A stretch of 64,000 nt of DNA from Metabacillus halosaccharovorans (lineage in GTDB: Bacteria > Bacillota > Bacilli > Bacillales > Bacillaceae). Positions 8,407 to 16,809 of the stretch are shown piece by piece. The number at the start of each line of letters is the position of its first letter. Position 1 is the stretch's first letter. Made by a program: the position numbers and the translations under genes. The stretch lies in assembly GCF_002019635.1 (NCBI RefSeq), contig NZ_KV917371.1, positions 2,276,001 to 2,340,000 of the forward strand, read 5' to 3'. The notes beneath the pieces are model-generated. The model had not been told where the DNA came from. It made no database searches and worked only from the letters and a program-made list of their open reading frames with translations.

Positions 8407-8708
8407 TCCTTTTTCATCGCTAAATACTTTTTTAAGATTTCATTCTCCATTTTCAAGTGGGTAACTTGGTTGTTAATTCGTTCATCCTCTCTCGCGGATT
8501 CTGGTCCATGACCAAACGTATATTGTTTCCCAATTGGTTGATCAAATCGATAGATCTCGCCCTTCTTATACCATCTCATCCAGGTCTCAACTTGTGATTT
8601 ATTTTTTATATTGTACTTTTCCATGATTTCTTTTGTGGTTAACCTTCCTTCAAGTTTATCTTTTACAACCGCCCATTTAATTTCACTTGTATACACATTT
8701 TTGCCCAC
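8391..8708 (-). CDS. IS3-family transposase OrfA (helix-turn-helix)
   Basis: A 105-residue DNA-binding subunit. It has an HTH_8-type segment (KDKLEGRLTTKEIMEKY, then KSQVETWMRWYK) and a C-terminal leucine-zipper-like helix (VTHLKMENEILKKYLAMK) that usually mediates OrfA multimerisation. It ends inside the OrfB start region, allowing programmed frameshifting. Start lies close to the right inverted repeat, as expected for IS3 elements. Confidence 0.9.
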   Translation of the reverse strand: MGKNVYTSEIKWAVVKDKLEGRLTTKEIMEKYNIKNKSQVETWMRWYKKGEIYRFDQPIGKQYTFGHGPESAREDERINNQVTHLKMENEILKKYLAMKKEWIKE

Positions 8709-8823
8709 GCAAAAACACCTCCGATAAATGTACCTGTTTACAGTGTAACATTTACGTAGGTGTTTTATATTGTCTCACTAATTTAGGTTAGTCCACTTTG
8801 ACTAATGTCAAAGGCCATCTTTT

Positions 8824-9237
8824 TTATTGTAAAAATCGATTTCTTACTTCTTTACTAGGGATCATACATTGGTCTTTTTGACCGAACCATTTATAACGAT
8901 TTTTTGCGACAAGATCATATATAGTATCACGTAGTGGTCTTGGAGTCAGTTTCAATAAAACAGCGAAAAGTTTCCACTTGCCGCCTAATTGACGGCATAT
9001 TTCCCTAACGGCTGCTGATTTTGTGAAGTAATGTTGACCGTGTATAAAGACCAAACTGTTTAAATCAGTTGTTGAAAGTTGATGTTCACGTAACAATTCT
9101 TGCCCTTTGTTCGACTGCAAAGCAGCAAATTTTATGATCCCTTTGTGATCATGGCGAATTAAGAATTGAACAGATCTGTCACAAAAATGACATACTCCAT
9201 CAAAAAGCAATATAGAGGCATTATGGTTATTCACCAA
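8824..9237 (-). CDS. yuxK: DCC-family thiol-disulfide oxidoreductase-like protein (DUF393), YuxK-like
   Basis: A 137-residue protein with the family-defining DGVCHFCDRSV motif near residue 14 (DxxCxxC), then FAALQS and RNRYKWFG. It resembles B. subtilis YuxK, which lies beside pbpD as here. The CxxC suggests a thioredoxin-like redox role, but no substrate is established. It starts 27 bp after pbpD and probably shares its transcript. Confidence 0.85.
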   Translation of the reverse strand: MVNNHNASILLFDGVCHFCDRSVQFLIRHDHKGIIKFAALQSNKGQELLREHQLSTTDLNSLVFIHGQHYFTKSAAVREICRQLGGKWKLFAVLLKLTPRPLRDTIYDLVAKNRYKWFGQKDQCMIPSKEVRNRFLQ

Positions 9238-9264
9238 CTTAAACCCTCCTTTTAGTAGAATGAG

Positions 9265-11115
9265 TTATTTCATCATCTCTTTCCAAATAAGTTGTTGAGG
9301 TGATTGGGTATACATTCTTTCAATGTTAGCAGGCTTATCTTTTCCAACCCATACTGCCCCTGTATACGTTTCTGTCAGACCGGCAAACCAAAGATCATAA
9401 TAATTGTTAGAAGTACCTGTTTTTCCTCCGATATAGTCACTTGGGAAGTATGCCTTTTGCCCTGTGCCACTTTTTACAACAGCTGACAGTAATGAAAGCA
9501 TTTGTGTATTTGTTGATTCCTTCCAAACACGTGTTGGCTCTTCCTTCCACTCATAGAGAGTTTGCCCATTTAAATCTGTTACTTTGGTAATCGCATGGTT
9601 TTGATAAAAGAACCCTTTATTACCAAAGGTTGTGTAAGCATTTGTCAATTCTAGTGGTGATACACCAATGCTGACACCACCAATTGCAGCTGGAAGATGG
9701 TGGTCGCTATTTGAGATGTTTGCAAACTGAAAAGGATCCAAGTAAGAAAATCCTTTTTCAATTCCTATTTGATCGAGCAAGCGAACTGCTGCCGTATTAT
9801 AGGAATATTTAAGGGCTGTCTCCAATGTGACCTTTCCATAATTTTTACCACTATAATTTTCCGGGCACCAGTCATCCTTACAAAATTCACCTGCGTCAAT
9901 TCTTGAGGTAGCTGTTGCACCGGTAATATCAATGTAGGGAGCATAATCCAATAATGGTTTTATTGCTGAACCAGGTTGTCTGTATGCTTGATATGCTCTG
10001 TTAAATGAATATTTTTCATAATTTTTACCACCGGATAAAGCAACAATTTTGTGTGTTTTATGATTAATGACTGCAGCTGACCCTTGTATATCTTTTGATG
10101 GAATATACTGTTCTATGGCACGTACTAATGTATTCTGACGCTCAGTTTCCAATGCTGTATGGATAATAACACCCTTGCTTAAGACTTGATTCACTTTTTC
10201 ATTTAGTTGTTTTTCAAGTGTTTCTTTATTTTTCGCTGATTCTGCTTGTTGAGCAAAGCCTTCTTTTTCAGCGATTAATTGTTTTAACTCTTGATGAACA
10301 TATGTCACATAATCGGCATTAGTATCTGTCCGGGTTTTTATGGAAAGGTTGATAGAACCTTTCAAAGCATCCTGCAGTTCATCACTTGAGATAGAACCAT
10401 TTTCATAAAGAATCTGAAGCAATCTTTCCTGCCGCTCTTTCGTTGCATGAAAGTTTTTTACCGGGTCGTACATAGTCGGGTTATTTGGTATAGCACTAAT
10501 AAAGACAAGCTCAGCCAAGCTGAGTTCCTGAATTTGTTTATTAAAATAATAAGTGGAAGCTGTCCCAATTCCATATGTTCCATTTCCGAAGTATATGGCA
10601 TTTAAGTAGGCTTCTAAGATCTGTTCCTTTGTGAAGTTTTTTTCCAGTTGATAGGAATATAAAAGCTCACTTAATTTACGATTATAAGTTTGTTCGTGTG
10701 ATAAATAAACATTCCGCGCTAATTGCTGGGTAATGGTACTCCCACCCTGCTCAACCGATTGAGACTGAGCATTAATTAAAACTGCCCGAAGCATACCTGC
10801 TGCATCGAATCCGATATGTTCAAAAAAACGCTTATCTTCTGATTCGATGTATACTGTTTTGACAACATCAGGTATATCTTCATATGAAAGATATGTTCGG
10901 TTTTGTTGATCGGTAACAATCTCTGATATTAGGCGACCCTCATGATCAAAGACATAGCTGTTTTCAACGAGTTGAACAGATTCGATAGGGATTTTTTCAT
11001 CTAATACAGTTCCCAATCCCTTAACTGCCTGAGATTCTTTTCCTGCTATAAATCCACAAAGGAGGAAAATGGGAACCATGATAAAGATACAAATCCAGCC
11101 AAATAATCTCCGCAT
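9265..11115 (-). CDS. pbpD: Class A penicillin-binding protein, PbpD (PBP4)-like
   Basis: A 616-residue bifunctional murein synthase. A short cytoplasmic tail and one membrane anchor (residues 5-25) precede the GT51 glycosyltransferase domain (ESEDKRFFEHIGFD with catalytic Glu; GGSTITQQLARN). The transpeptidase domain carries SxxK (PGSAIKP), SYN (KYSYN) and KTGTS. Length fits B. subtilis PBP4 (624 aa) better than PbpF or PbpG (about 700 aa). The flanking yuxK and kapD genes give the same neighbourhood as B. subtilis pbpD. Outer-surface enzyme polymerising and crosslinking peptidoglycan. Confidence 0.92.
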   Translation of the reverse strand: MRRLFGWICIFIMVPIFLLCGFIAGKESQAVKGLGTVLDEKIPIESVQLVENSYVFDHEGRLISEIVTDQQNRTYLSYEDIPDVVKTVYIESEDKRFFEHIGFDAAGMLRAVLINAQSQSVEQGGSTITQQLARNVYLSHEQTYNRKLSELLYSYQLEKNFTKEQILEAYLNAIYFGNGTYGIGTASTYYFNKQIQELSLAELVFISAIPNNPTMYDPVKNFHATKERQERLLQILYENGSISSDELQDALKGSINLSIKTRTDTNADYVTYVHQELKQLIAEKEGFAQQAESAKNKETLEKQLNEKVNQVLSKGVIIHTALETERQNTLVRAIEQYIPSKDIQGSAAVINHKTHKIVALSGGKNYEKYSFNRAYQAYRQPGSAIKPLLDYAPYIDITGATATSRIDAGEFCKDDWCPENYSGKNYGKVTLETALKYSYNTAAVRLLDQIGIEKGFSYLDPFQFANISNSDHHLPAAIGGVSIGVSPLELTNAYTTFGNKGFFYQNHAITKVTDLNGQTLYEWKEEPTRVWKESTNTQMLSLLSAVVKSGTGQKAYFPSDYIGGKTGTSNNYYDLWFAGLTETYTGAVWVGKDKPANIERMYTQSPQQLIWKEMMK

Positions 11116-11407
11116 ACATTCACTTTCTTTCTATATTAGTAGACAAGGCTTTTTTAAGGTCATTAGTCCTATTGTACATGATTTTCTTAAAAATAAGCGT
11201 ATTGATTGTGTATGTTCTAAAAAAATTATACCTAACAATCCTGCCAGTTGAATATATTTAAAATGAATCGTCCACCTTAAATATTTACTATAAAAAAATA
11301 GTCAAGGGATATTTCATTATTTTTCGGAAAATTGAAGTTCTTTCTTGCGCTTCGGTGATATAATGAAACTAACAAACTATTTCTTAGTAAAGGAGGAGTG
11401 AAACAGA

Positions 11408-12031
11408 TTGGAGGGACAAGAGCAATTACTATTTATTGATTTTGAATTTACAATGCCAGAAGGAAAATCCAACCCAAAGGGTTTCTACCCTGAAATAATT
11501 GAAGTGGGTATTGTTTCTGTTAAAAACCAAAAGATTGAAGAGCAATTCTCCTCATACGTAAAACCAAACCAATTCCCCATTTTGAGTGAACGATGTAAAA
11601 CCTTTCTGCAAATTTCACAGGAAAAAATAGACCAGGGTATGACGTTTTCTGAACTATTAAGTATTTTATCTAATTATAATCAAAAAGCCCCTACAACCGT
11701 TATTACGTGGGGGAATATGGATATGAAAGTATTAAGACATAATTGTGATATGAATAAAATAGAATTCCCGTTCACAGGTAAATTTAGAGATCTATCAATG
11801 GAATATAAAAAGTTCTTTGGAGATCGTAATCAAACCGGTTTATGGAAGGCTGTTGAAGAATACGGAAAGAAAGCTACTGGAAAACATCATCGTGCACTGG
11901 ATGATGCTCTAACTACCTATAATTTATTCAAGTTAGTTGAGGATGATAAGCGTTATTTACAAAAACCGACTCCACCTACAATCGGAGACCGAATCGATTT
12001 ATCAGAGGTTTTAAATAAATATGCAACATAA
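11408..12031 (+). CDS. kapD: DEDD-type 3'-5' exonuclease-like KinA-pathway inhibitor KapD
   Basis: A 207-residue protein with an exonuclease fold. FIDFEFT carries the first acidic pair, WGNMDMKVL the central Asp, and HHRALDDALTT the HxAxxD-type ExoIII motif. Length and motifs match KapD, described in B. subtilis as an inhibitor of the KinA route to sporulation. The TTG start at 11408 follows AGGAGGAG. A -10-like TATAAT lies about 40 bp upstream. It is divergent from pbpD and convergent with kapB. Confidence 0.88.
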   Translation: MEGQEQLLFIDFEFTMPEGKSNPKGFYPEIIEVGIVSVKNQKIEEQFSSYVKPNQFPILSERCKTFLQISQEKIDQGMTFSELLSILSNYNQKAPTTVITWGNMDMKVLRHNCDMNKIEFPFTGKFRDLSMEYKKFFGDRNQTGLWKAVEEYGKKATGKHHRALDDALTTYNLFKLVEDDKRYLQKPTPPTIGDRIDLSEVLNKYAT

Positions 12032-12061
12032 CTTTATCAATGGAAGTAAACAAAGAAAAAA

Positions 12062-12108
12062 GCTCAATAACAATATTGTATGAAGTGTGGAGTAATATTG
12101 TTATTGAG
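12062..12108 (-). terminator. Terminator of kapB, convergent with kapD
   Basis: A 15-bp perfect stem (CTCAATAACAATATT and its complement) encloses a 15-nt loop. On the minus strand it is followed by CTTTTTTC, giving a good terminator for kapB. The plus-strand side lacks a T run. Confidence 0.8.
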
Positions 12109-12122
12109 TAAAGCATTTATGA

Positions 12123-12509
12123 TTATTTAGGGAAGTATTCTTTTTCCAATACAAGTAGTCTGTTTAACGACAGTTTTGCCCACTCGGTGTTCATTTCTTC
12201 TAAATCCTGTTTCATAGCTATCACAGCTTTCTGTAAAGACTGATCATAATCTGGCATATCTCCATCAAAAGATTTAACCATCTGCTTTGGTACATTTGTT
12301 TGTTCATTAAAAGCTAAAGCTCTTCGTTCATGAAATATTTGGACATCCACCTGTTTCGGATTATGTAAATCTCCTTGTTGAGGATGCTTAATAACTGCTT
12401 TTATTTGGACTAAGTAATGCATTGGGCGAATGTCCGTAACAACTCCAATATATTTTCCTGTTTTATAAATCCCTGTTACAACATCTCCAATTTTCTTTTC
12501 TTCCACCAT
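12123..12509 (-). CDS. kapB: Kinase-associated protein B, KapB
   Basis: A 128-residue protein matching the KapB family in length and in the N-terminal segments GIYKTGKYIGVV, HYLVQIKAVIKHP and QGDLHNPKQVDV. In B. subtilis KapB is needed for KinB to feed phosphate into the Spo0 phosphorelay and is co-transcribed with kinB. Although the family is named a lipoprotein, no signal peptide or lipobox cysteine is visible here. It lies 1.1 kb from kinB, separated by two plus-strand genes, so it must have its own promoter. Confidence 0.9.
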   Translation of the reverse strand: MVEEKKIGDVVTGIYKTGKYIGVVTDIRPMHYLVQIKAVIKHPQQGDLHNPKQVDVQIFHERRALAFNEQTNVPKQMVKSFDGDMPDYDQSLQKAVIAMKQDLEEMNTEWAKLSLNRLLVLEKEYFPK

Positions 12510-12686
12510 GTTTACCCCCTTAAACTAAACTTCATTTAATAAGAACTACTCTCTGTCTATACTACCATTTATTTCGGTAAGTCGGTATTCCGGCGTAATT
12601 GTGAACGTTTTGTTTTATCTGCTTTTGCAAACTAGTGAAAATCAAAAAATCTTGCTATAGTAGGACAAAGAGAGGGCGTGAATAAA

Positions 12687-12887
12687 ATGGATTATCTAAA
12701 CCCTATAATAGGATTGTTCTTATATTTCCCGGAGGATAAAACGGAATATATTCCAGCAGCTATTACAATGGTCATCTTTACAATCGCAGCGTTTTTTGCT
12801 TTCCGTTTTATATTAAAAGTATCAAAAAAGGAAGAAGACAAAGTGGATAACTTAATGAATGAAGGCAAACAGTCAAAAGAAAAGTGA
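12687..12887 (+). CDS. Small single-pass membrane protein
   Basis: A 66-residue protein starting at ATG 12687, 9 nt after AGAGGG; a GTG at 12678 is too close to that site. A hydrophobic helix (residues 23-44, AAITMVIFTIAAFFAFRFIL) is followed by a highly charged Lys/Glu tail, giving a positive-inside topology with a cytoplasmic C-terminus. Not recognised as a named family. It lies between kapB and the SodC-like gene, on the opposite strand to the kinB-kapB genes it helps separate. Confidence 0.65.
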   Translation: MDYLNPIIGLFLYFPEDKTEYIPAAITMVIFTIAAFFAFRFILKVSKKEEDKVDNLMNEGKQSKEK

Positions 12888-12996
12888 GTATCTAACATGT
12901 TTTGCAATCGCTCACAGTTTTGTGTTCATGAATAGTATAAAAACAGACTGTAAAGCGAAAAATACCCTTTAGCCAATACTTTTGTTGGAGGGTATG

Positions 12997-13569
12997 ATGA
13001 AGCATATAACTTTTTTTTCTATTGTGTTTCTTTTTGTATTAACCGGTTGTATGGAAAAGGAAATCACGAAAATGGATGTTGAAATGTTTAATACTAGCGG
13101 TGATTCTTTAGGGACAATTAAAGTGTCAGAGCAGTCAGAGGGTGTCGAACTGGATGTTATGCTGGAGGGATTGCCGGATGGGGAGCTAGGAATTCACATA
13201 CATGAAAAAGGAACATGTGAAGCTCCCGAGTTTAAATCTGCTGGAAACCATTTTAACCCTGATGAAAAGCAACACGGGTTGCTTCATCCCGAAGGAGCAC
13301 ACGCAGGGGACCTGCCAAACATCATTTCGGAAAATGGGAAAGCTGAAGCAACATTAATGGCACCTCAGCTAACGTTAAAGGCTGACAAAAAAAACTCCTT
13401 GCTCCGTCAAGAAGGTACGTCTATTGTCATAACAGATGGTAAAGACGACGGAATGACACAACCTGCAGGCAATTCCGGACAGAGAATCGCATGTGGTGAA
13501 ATTACTGAAAAAGAGGCAGAACGAAGCGATAAGAAGGAAGTTAAGCCTGAAGAGGAAGAACAGAAGTAA
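12997..13569 (+). CDS. Cu/Zn superoxide dismutase-like lipoprotein (YojM-like) lacking one copper ligand
   Basis: A 190-residue exported protein. The start at 12997 is chosen for its spacing from GGAGGG and gives a clear lipoprotein signal (FLFVLTGC). The SodC fold is recognisable: HIHEKGTC has the first two copper histidines, GNHFNP the bridging histidine, and HGLLHPEGAHAGDLPN the zinc site. The last copper histidine, normally in a VxHA-like segment, is replaced by Thr (SIVITDGKDD). The C-terminal tail is very Lys/Glu rich. B. subtilis YojM is a known SodC paralogue lacking copper ligands, so dismutase activity here is doubtful. Confidence 0.85.
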   Translation: MKHITFFSIVFLFVLTGCMEKEITKMDVEMFNTSGDSLGTIKVSEQSEGVELDVMLEGLPDGELGIHIHEKGTCEAPEFKSAGNHFNPDEKQHGLLHPEGAHAGDLPNIISENGKAEATLMAPQLTLKADKKNSLLRQEGTSIVITDGKDDGMTQPAGNSGQRIACGEITEKEAERSDKKEVKPEEEEQK

Positions 13570-13598
13570 AAAGGATGACTAACAATCATCCTTTTTTG
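13568..13598. terminator. Terminator after the SodC-like gene
   Basis: AAAAAGGATGA pairs with TCATCCTTTTT around a 6-nt loop, with A and T tracts on both sides. It can also stop minus-strand transcription from kinB. Confidence 0.8.
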
Positions 13599-13643
13599 TG
13601 TATAAAATATGTATGATAACAAAAAACAATACCTATCTTTTTT

Positions 13644-14963
13644 CTACCCTAAATTTTGGTGCACCTCAAATGGATGTGTGGTGTTTTTGTTGACATAGAA
13701 GGGCAATCGAACAACGGCAATTGTTCCTTTGTCTAGTTCACTTGAATACTTTACAGATCCGCCATGACTGTTTATGATGCTGTAGGTAACGGTTAATCCG
13801 AGACCAGTCCCATTTTCTTTAAGAGAATAATAAGGCTCTCCTAAACGTTCGATTTGTTCTTTTGTCATTCCAACCCCATTATCCGAAATCTTAATATAAA
13901 TAAGTTCTTCCTTCACTTCAGCTTTAATAGACACGATACCGTTGATACTTGGAACAGCTTCAATAGAATTTTTAAGAATATTTATAAATACTTGTTTTAA
14001 TTTTGAACGGTCACCAAAGACATACAAGTTCTTTTCGATATCACAATTGAATCGAACCGTTTTGAAATTAGCATACGAAGTCATTAAAACCGTAATTTCA
14101 TTTAGAGTATCAGTTAGGTTGATTTTTTCCTTTTGAATCTTGTGTTGACCAGCCATTCCAAGGTAGTCTGTAATGATGGATTGAGCTCGGTCTAATTCGG
14201 CAAGAACAAGATTCATATATTCTTTTCGTTGACTATCTGTGCTATCGGTTGAGTTTCCAATAAGCTGGACGAAGCCCCGAACAACAGTCAGTGGATTCCT
14301 GACCTCATGGGCTACACTTGCGGCAAGTTCACTCACTATGGATAGTTTTTCGGCTTTCACTAACTCTAAACGTAATACAGCTGTTGCTCTCATATATTCA
14401 ATAAGGTAAACGGATAAGGCTAACATTAGGGTTAAAATAAAAATGGATATCCCGACAAGGAAAATTTGATGAAAATGAATCGATTCATATTTTGAAACGC
14501 TTACAAACAAAAATACTGCTAAGGAGAAACTCAGAATACTTGCGCCATAAAGCAGTGTGTATATGAATTTTTTCTTTAAGGAATATGTAAGCCAACGATT
14601 CCGAATGGATAGTGAAATGATACCATAGACTAGTATGCTAATACCCAGATAAAACAGGCTATATTCATACGGATATACAAAATAAGCTATTGTTGATAGA
14701 AGAGTGATAAAGCCGGAAATATAGCCGCCATATACAAAACTAATAAATAATGGGATTGTATGCAAATTGAAATATAAACCATCAATAATTTCAATTGGAG
14801 CAATAATGCAAAGAATGGATGAAATCATACACCCGATTGTGATTAAAGGTATATTCGTTTTCAATGCATTAAGATCATTCCTGCTTAACCAAAACAGATG
14901 AAAGATAAAAATTGGTAAAATAACAAATGTAGTTTGTAGGATGATATCTTTTACGAGATCCAT
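13644..14963 (-). CDS. kinB: Sporulation sensor histidine kinase KinB
   Basis: A 439-residue kinase. Six hydrophobic segments fill residues 1-195 (5TM-5TMR-like), as in KinB. HisKA follows with His219 in VAHEVRNPLT, then HATPase motifs (NILKNSIEAV, DNGVGM, GTGLGLTVTY). In B. subtilis KinB autophosphorylates and passes phosphate to Spo0F to start sporulation, aided by KapB. The start is preceded by AAAGGTGAC. The family match is strengthened by patB on one side and kapB on the other, although kapB is no longer adjacent. Confidence 0.88.
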   Translation of the reverse strand: MDLVKDIILQTTFVILPIFIFHLFWLSRNDLNALKTNIPLITIGCMISSILCIIAPIEIIDGLYFNLHTIPLFISFVYGGYISGFITLLSTIAYFVYPYEYSLFYLGISILVYGIISLSIRNRWLTYSLKKKFIYTLLYGASILSFSLAVFLFVSVSKYESIHFHQIFLVGISIFILTLMLALSVYLIEYMRATAVLRLELVKAEKLSIVSELAASVAHEVRNPLTVVRGFVQLIGNSTDSTDSQRKEYMNLVLAELDRAQSIITDYLGMAGQHKIQKEKINLTDTLNEITVLMTSYANFKTVRFNCDIEKNLYVFGDRSKLKQVFINILKNSIEAVPSINGIVSIKAEVKEELIYIKISDNGVGMTKEQIERLGEPYYSLKENGTGLGLTVTYSIINSHGGSVKYSSELDKGTIAVVRLPFYVNKNTTHPFEVHQNLG

Positions 14964-15153
14964 TATTAGTCACCTTTAGTTAGTAAAAGTATTTTCTGTC
15001 TAATTATACCATTACTTGAAGGGGATTTGTTTAAAATTTTAATACTTTAAAAAAGTTTAACTATATTAAAGTATTAAAGTATAAGAAAAGACATTGACTT
15101 CCCCATTCTTGGCAGTAAGTATTGTTTTTCTATAATAATTGGATCTTTTTTAT

Positions 15154-15204
15154 ACCAAAAACTCTTCAGATATCAACTGATTGGAAAATCTAAAGAGTTT
15201 TTGG
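15154..15204 (-). terminator. Terminator downstream of patB
   Basis: CCAAAAACTCTTcAGAT pairs with ATCTaAAGAGTTTTTGG, a long stem with one mismatch and a loop of about 16 nt. A T-rich stretch follows on the minus strand. Confidence 0.7.
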
Positions 15205-15215
15205 ATGGATCGTTA

Positions 15216-16388
15216 TTAAGCTTTTAAAGCTGTGACAAGCCTTTCCATTCCTTCAATAATAGTTGATTTTGGACAGGCAATATTCATTCTTAAAAATCCT
15301 TCCCCATTTTCCCCAAATTTAGATCCGATATGTAATGCCACTTTCCCCTTTTTAAGTAGAAGTTCTTGTAATTCTTTATCTGTTTTATTTAAACTTCTTG
15401 CATCAAGCCATACAAGATATGTGGCTTCAGGTCTCATGACTTTCACTTCGGGTAAATGCTCTTTTAAATAGTCTTCGATTATGACAACATTTTCCTCCAG
15501 GTATGGGAGAAGTTCATCAAGCCATTTTTCACCATAAGAGTAGGCTGCTTCCATTGCATCCGCACCTAATGTATTAATGCTCAGAAGACCGAAAAGTTGT
15601 TGAACATCGTGATATCTTCGTTTAAGAGAATCATTAGGAATAAGCACGAGAGAAGCCTGGAGGCCTGCTAAATTAAATGTTTTACTTGGTGCGATACATG
15701 TAACTGTCTGCTTAGCGATATCCTCTCTTATTGATGCGATTGGTGTATAACTATTACCGAATAATAAAAGATCCGAATGAATGTCATCTGAAATGATGAT
15801 GACATTATGTTTAATACAAAGATCACCGATTTTAGTCAATTCTTCCCGCGACCAAACACGTCCACTAGGATTGTGAGGGTTACAAAGGATAAACAGCTTG
15901 GTTTTTTCATCAGAAAGCTTTGCTTCGAGGTCATCATAATCAATCTCATAGCGGAAGTCTTCATTAAGAATTAATTTATTGAATAATACCTCTCTCTCAT
16001 GCTTTTGAGCAATTTCAAAGAAGGGATAATAAACAGGTGGTTGAACGACGATTTTTTCGTCATGAGATGTAAAAGCATGAATAGCTAAACTAATTGCCGT
16101 TACAATCCCGGGGCTATATGTGATGGTTTGGGTATCAATCTCCCAACTATGCCGTTTTTTTAACCAGCTCTGCACGGCTTTTTCCATATTTGTCCCCGGC
16201 ATTGTATAACCAAAAATTCCATGATCAACACGGGAGTGTAATGCAGCTGTTACTTCTTCAGGTACTGAGAAATCCATATCTGCTACCCACATTGGCAAGA
16301 CATTTTCCACACCGAAAATTTTTTTTGTATAGTCCCACTTTACTGAATCTGTTTGTTTTCGATTAATCACTTTATCAAATCGACTCAC
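15216..16388 (-). CDS. patB: PLP-dependent C-S lyase / cystathionine beta-lyase, PatB
   Basis: A 390-residue MalY/PatB-family fold-type I enzyme. NPHNPSGRVW and DDIHSDL are typical of the cofactor pocket, and the Schiff-base lysine is in APSKTFNLAG. PatB of B. subtilis (387 aa) cleaves cystathionine and similar beta-C-S substrates. In both organisms it is next to kinB and yugE. It is divergent from yugE with about 100 bp between coding starts. Confidence 0.88.
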   Translation of the reverse strand: MSRFDKVINRKQTDSVKWDYTKKIFGVENVLPMWVADMDFSVPEEVTAALHSRVDHGIFGYTMPGTNMEKAVQSWLKKRHSWEIDTQTITYSPGIVTAISLAIHAFTSHDEKIVVQPPVYYPFFEIAQKHEREVLFNKLILNEDFRYEIDYDDLEAKLSDEKTKLFILCNPHNPSGRVWSREELTKIGDLCIKHNVIIISDDIHSDLLLFGNSYTPIASIREDIAKQTVTCIAPSKTFNLAGLQASLVLIPNDSLKRRYHDVQQLFGLLSINTLGADAMEAAYSYGEKWLDELLPYLEENVVIIEDYLKEHLPEVKVMRPEATYLVWLDARSLNKTDKELQELLLKKGKVALHIGSKFGENGEGFLRMNIACPKSTIIEGMERLVTALKA

Positions 16389-16493
16389 TGATTATCACAC
16401 CTCATCTTTTTATTGTTAGATTCTAATGTATACTCTTACTATAAGTATGTTACAATGGCAGTGCAAAAAATAAGATTATTAAAGGTGAAAAAA

Positions 16494-16754
16494 TTGGAAG
16501 CACAACAAACGAATTTGAAAATTATGGATGTATTATTGCAATGGGATCCTTTAGGTTATGGGGCAGGCCATTATGAAACAGAAGTAGTTGATGTGTTGCA
16601 AGCTGTACATCTTTTTGAAGAAGAAATAAAACTTGCAAGAAAAATACAAGCCATTTATGAGTTTTCCTTTGAAGAAATTATTCCACTTTCCGATTGTGAA
16701 AAGATGGCTGGAAAACTTTTATTCATAAAAAACAACTCAAGCTGTGAGATTTAA
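16494..16754 (+). CDS. yugE: DUF1871-family protein, YugE-like
   Basis: An 86-residue protein from a TTG at 16494, preceded by AAAGGTG; longer upstream in-frame starts lack a site and would overlap a promoter-like TACAAT. Key family features are WDPLGYGAGHYETE and FSFEEIIPL. Length matches B. subtilis YugE. Small, acidic and mainly helical; function unknown. Position between patB and yugF is as in B. subtilis. Confidence 0.82.
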   Translation: MEAQQTNLKIMDVLLQWDPLGYGAGHYETEVVDVLQAVHLFEEEIKLARKIQAIYEFSFEEIIPLSDCEKMAGKLLFIKNNSSCEI

Positions 16755-16774
16755 TCGAAGTAGGATATAGAGGG

Positions 16775-16809
16775 AGCCCTTATGATAAAGATTCATAAGG
16801 GCTTCTTTT
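16775..16809. terminator. Bidirectional terminator between yugE and yugF
   Basis: AGCCCTTATGA pairs with TCATAAGGGCT around a 7-nt loop, followed by TCTTTT. It slightly overlaps the end of the convergent yugF gene. Confidence 0.8.

Larger units (their letters stand above)
7500..8795 (-). mobile_element. IS3-family insertion sequence (about 1.3 kb)
   Basis: The element carries overlapping orfA and orfB on the minus strand. Imperfect terminal inverted repeats are visible: the left end TGAACTTACCTAGC at 7500 and the right end, read inward on the minus strand from 8795, TGGACTAACCTAAAT. Both are followed by a shared inner TGAGACA and ATATAAAACACC. The TG...CA termini fit IS3. The bases outside the ends (TAC on the left, CTT on the right) do not form a target-site duplication. 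The element lies exactly between the yojEFG-like block and the yuxK-pbpD block. Confidence 0.88.

Noticed and set aside
8390-8410. Classical A6G frameshift heptamer in the IS3 overlap
   Set aside because: Only five A residues precede G in the OrfA/OrfB overlap, so the exact slippery site is left open.
7490-8805. Target-site duplication for the IS3 element
   Set aside because: The 3-4 bases outside the two inverted repeats (TAC / CTT) do not match in any 1-2 base shift of the ends.
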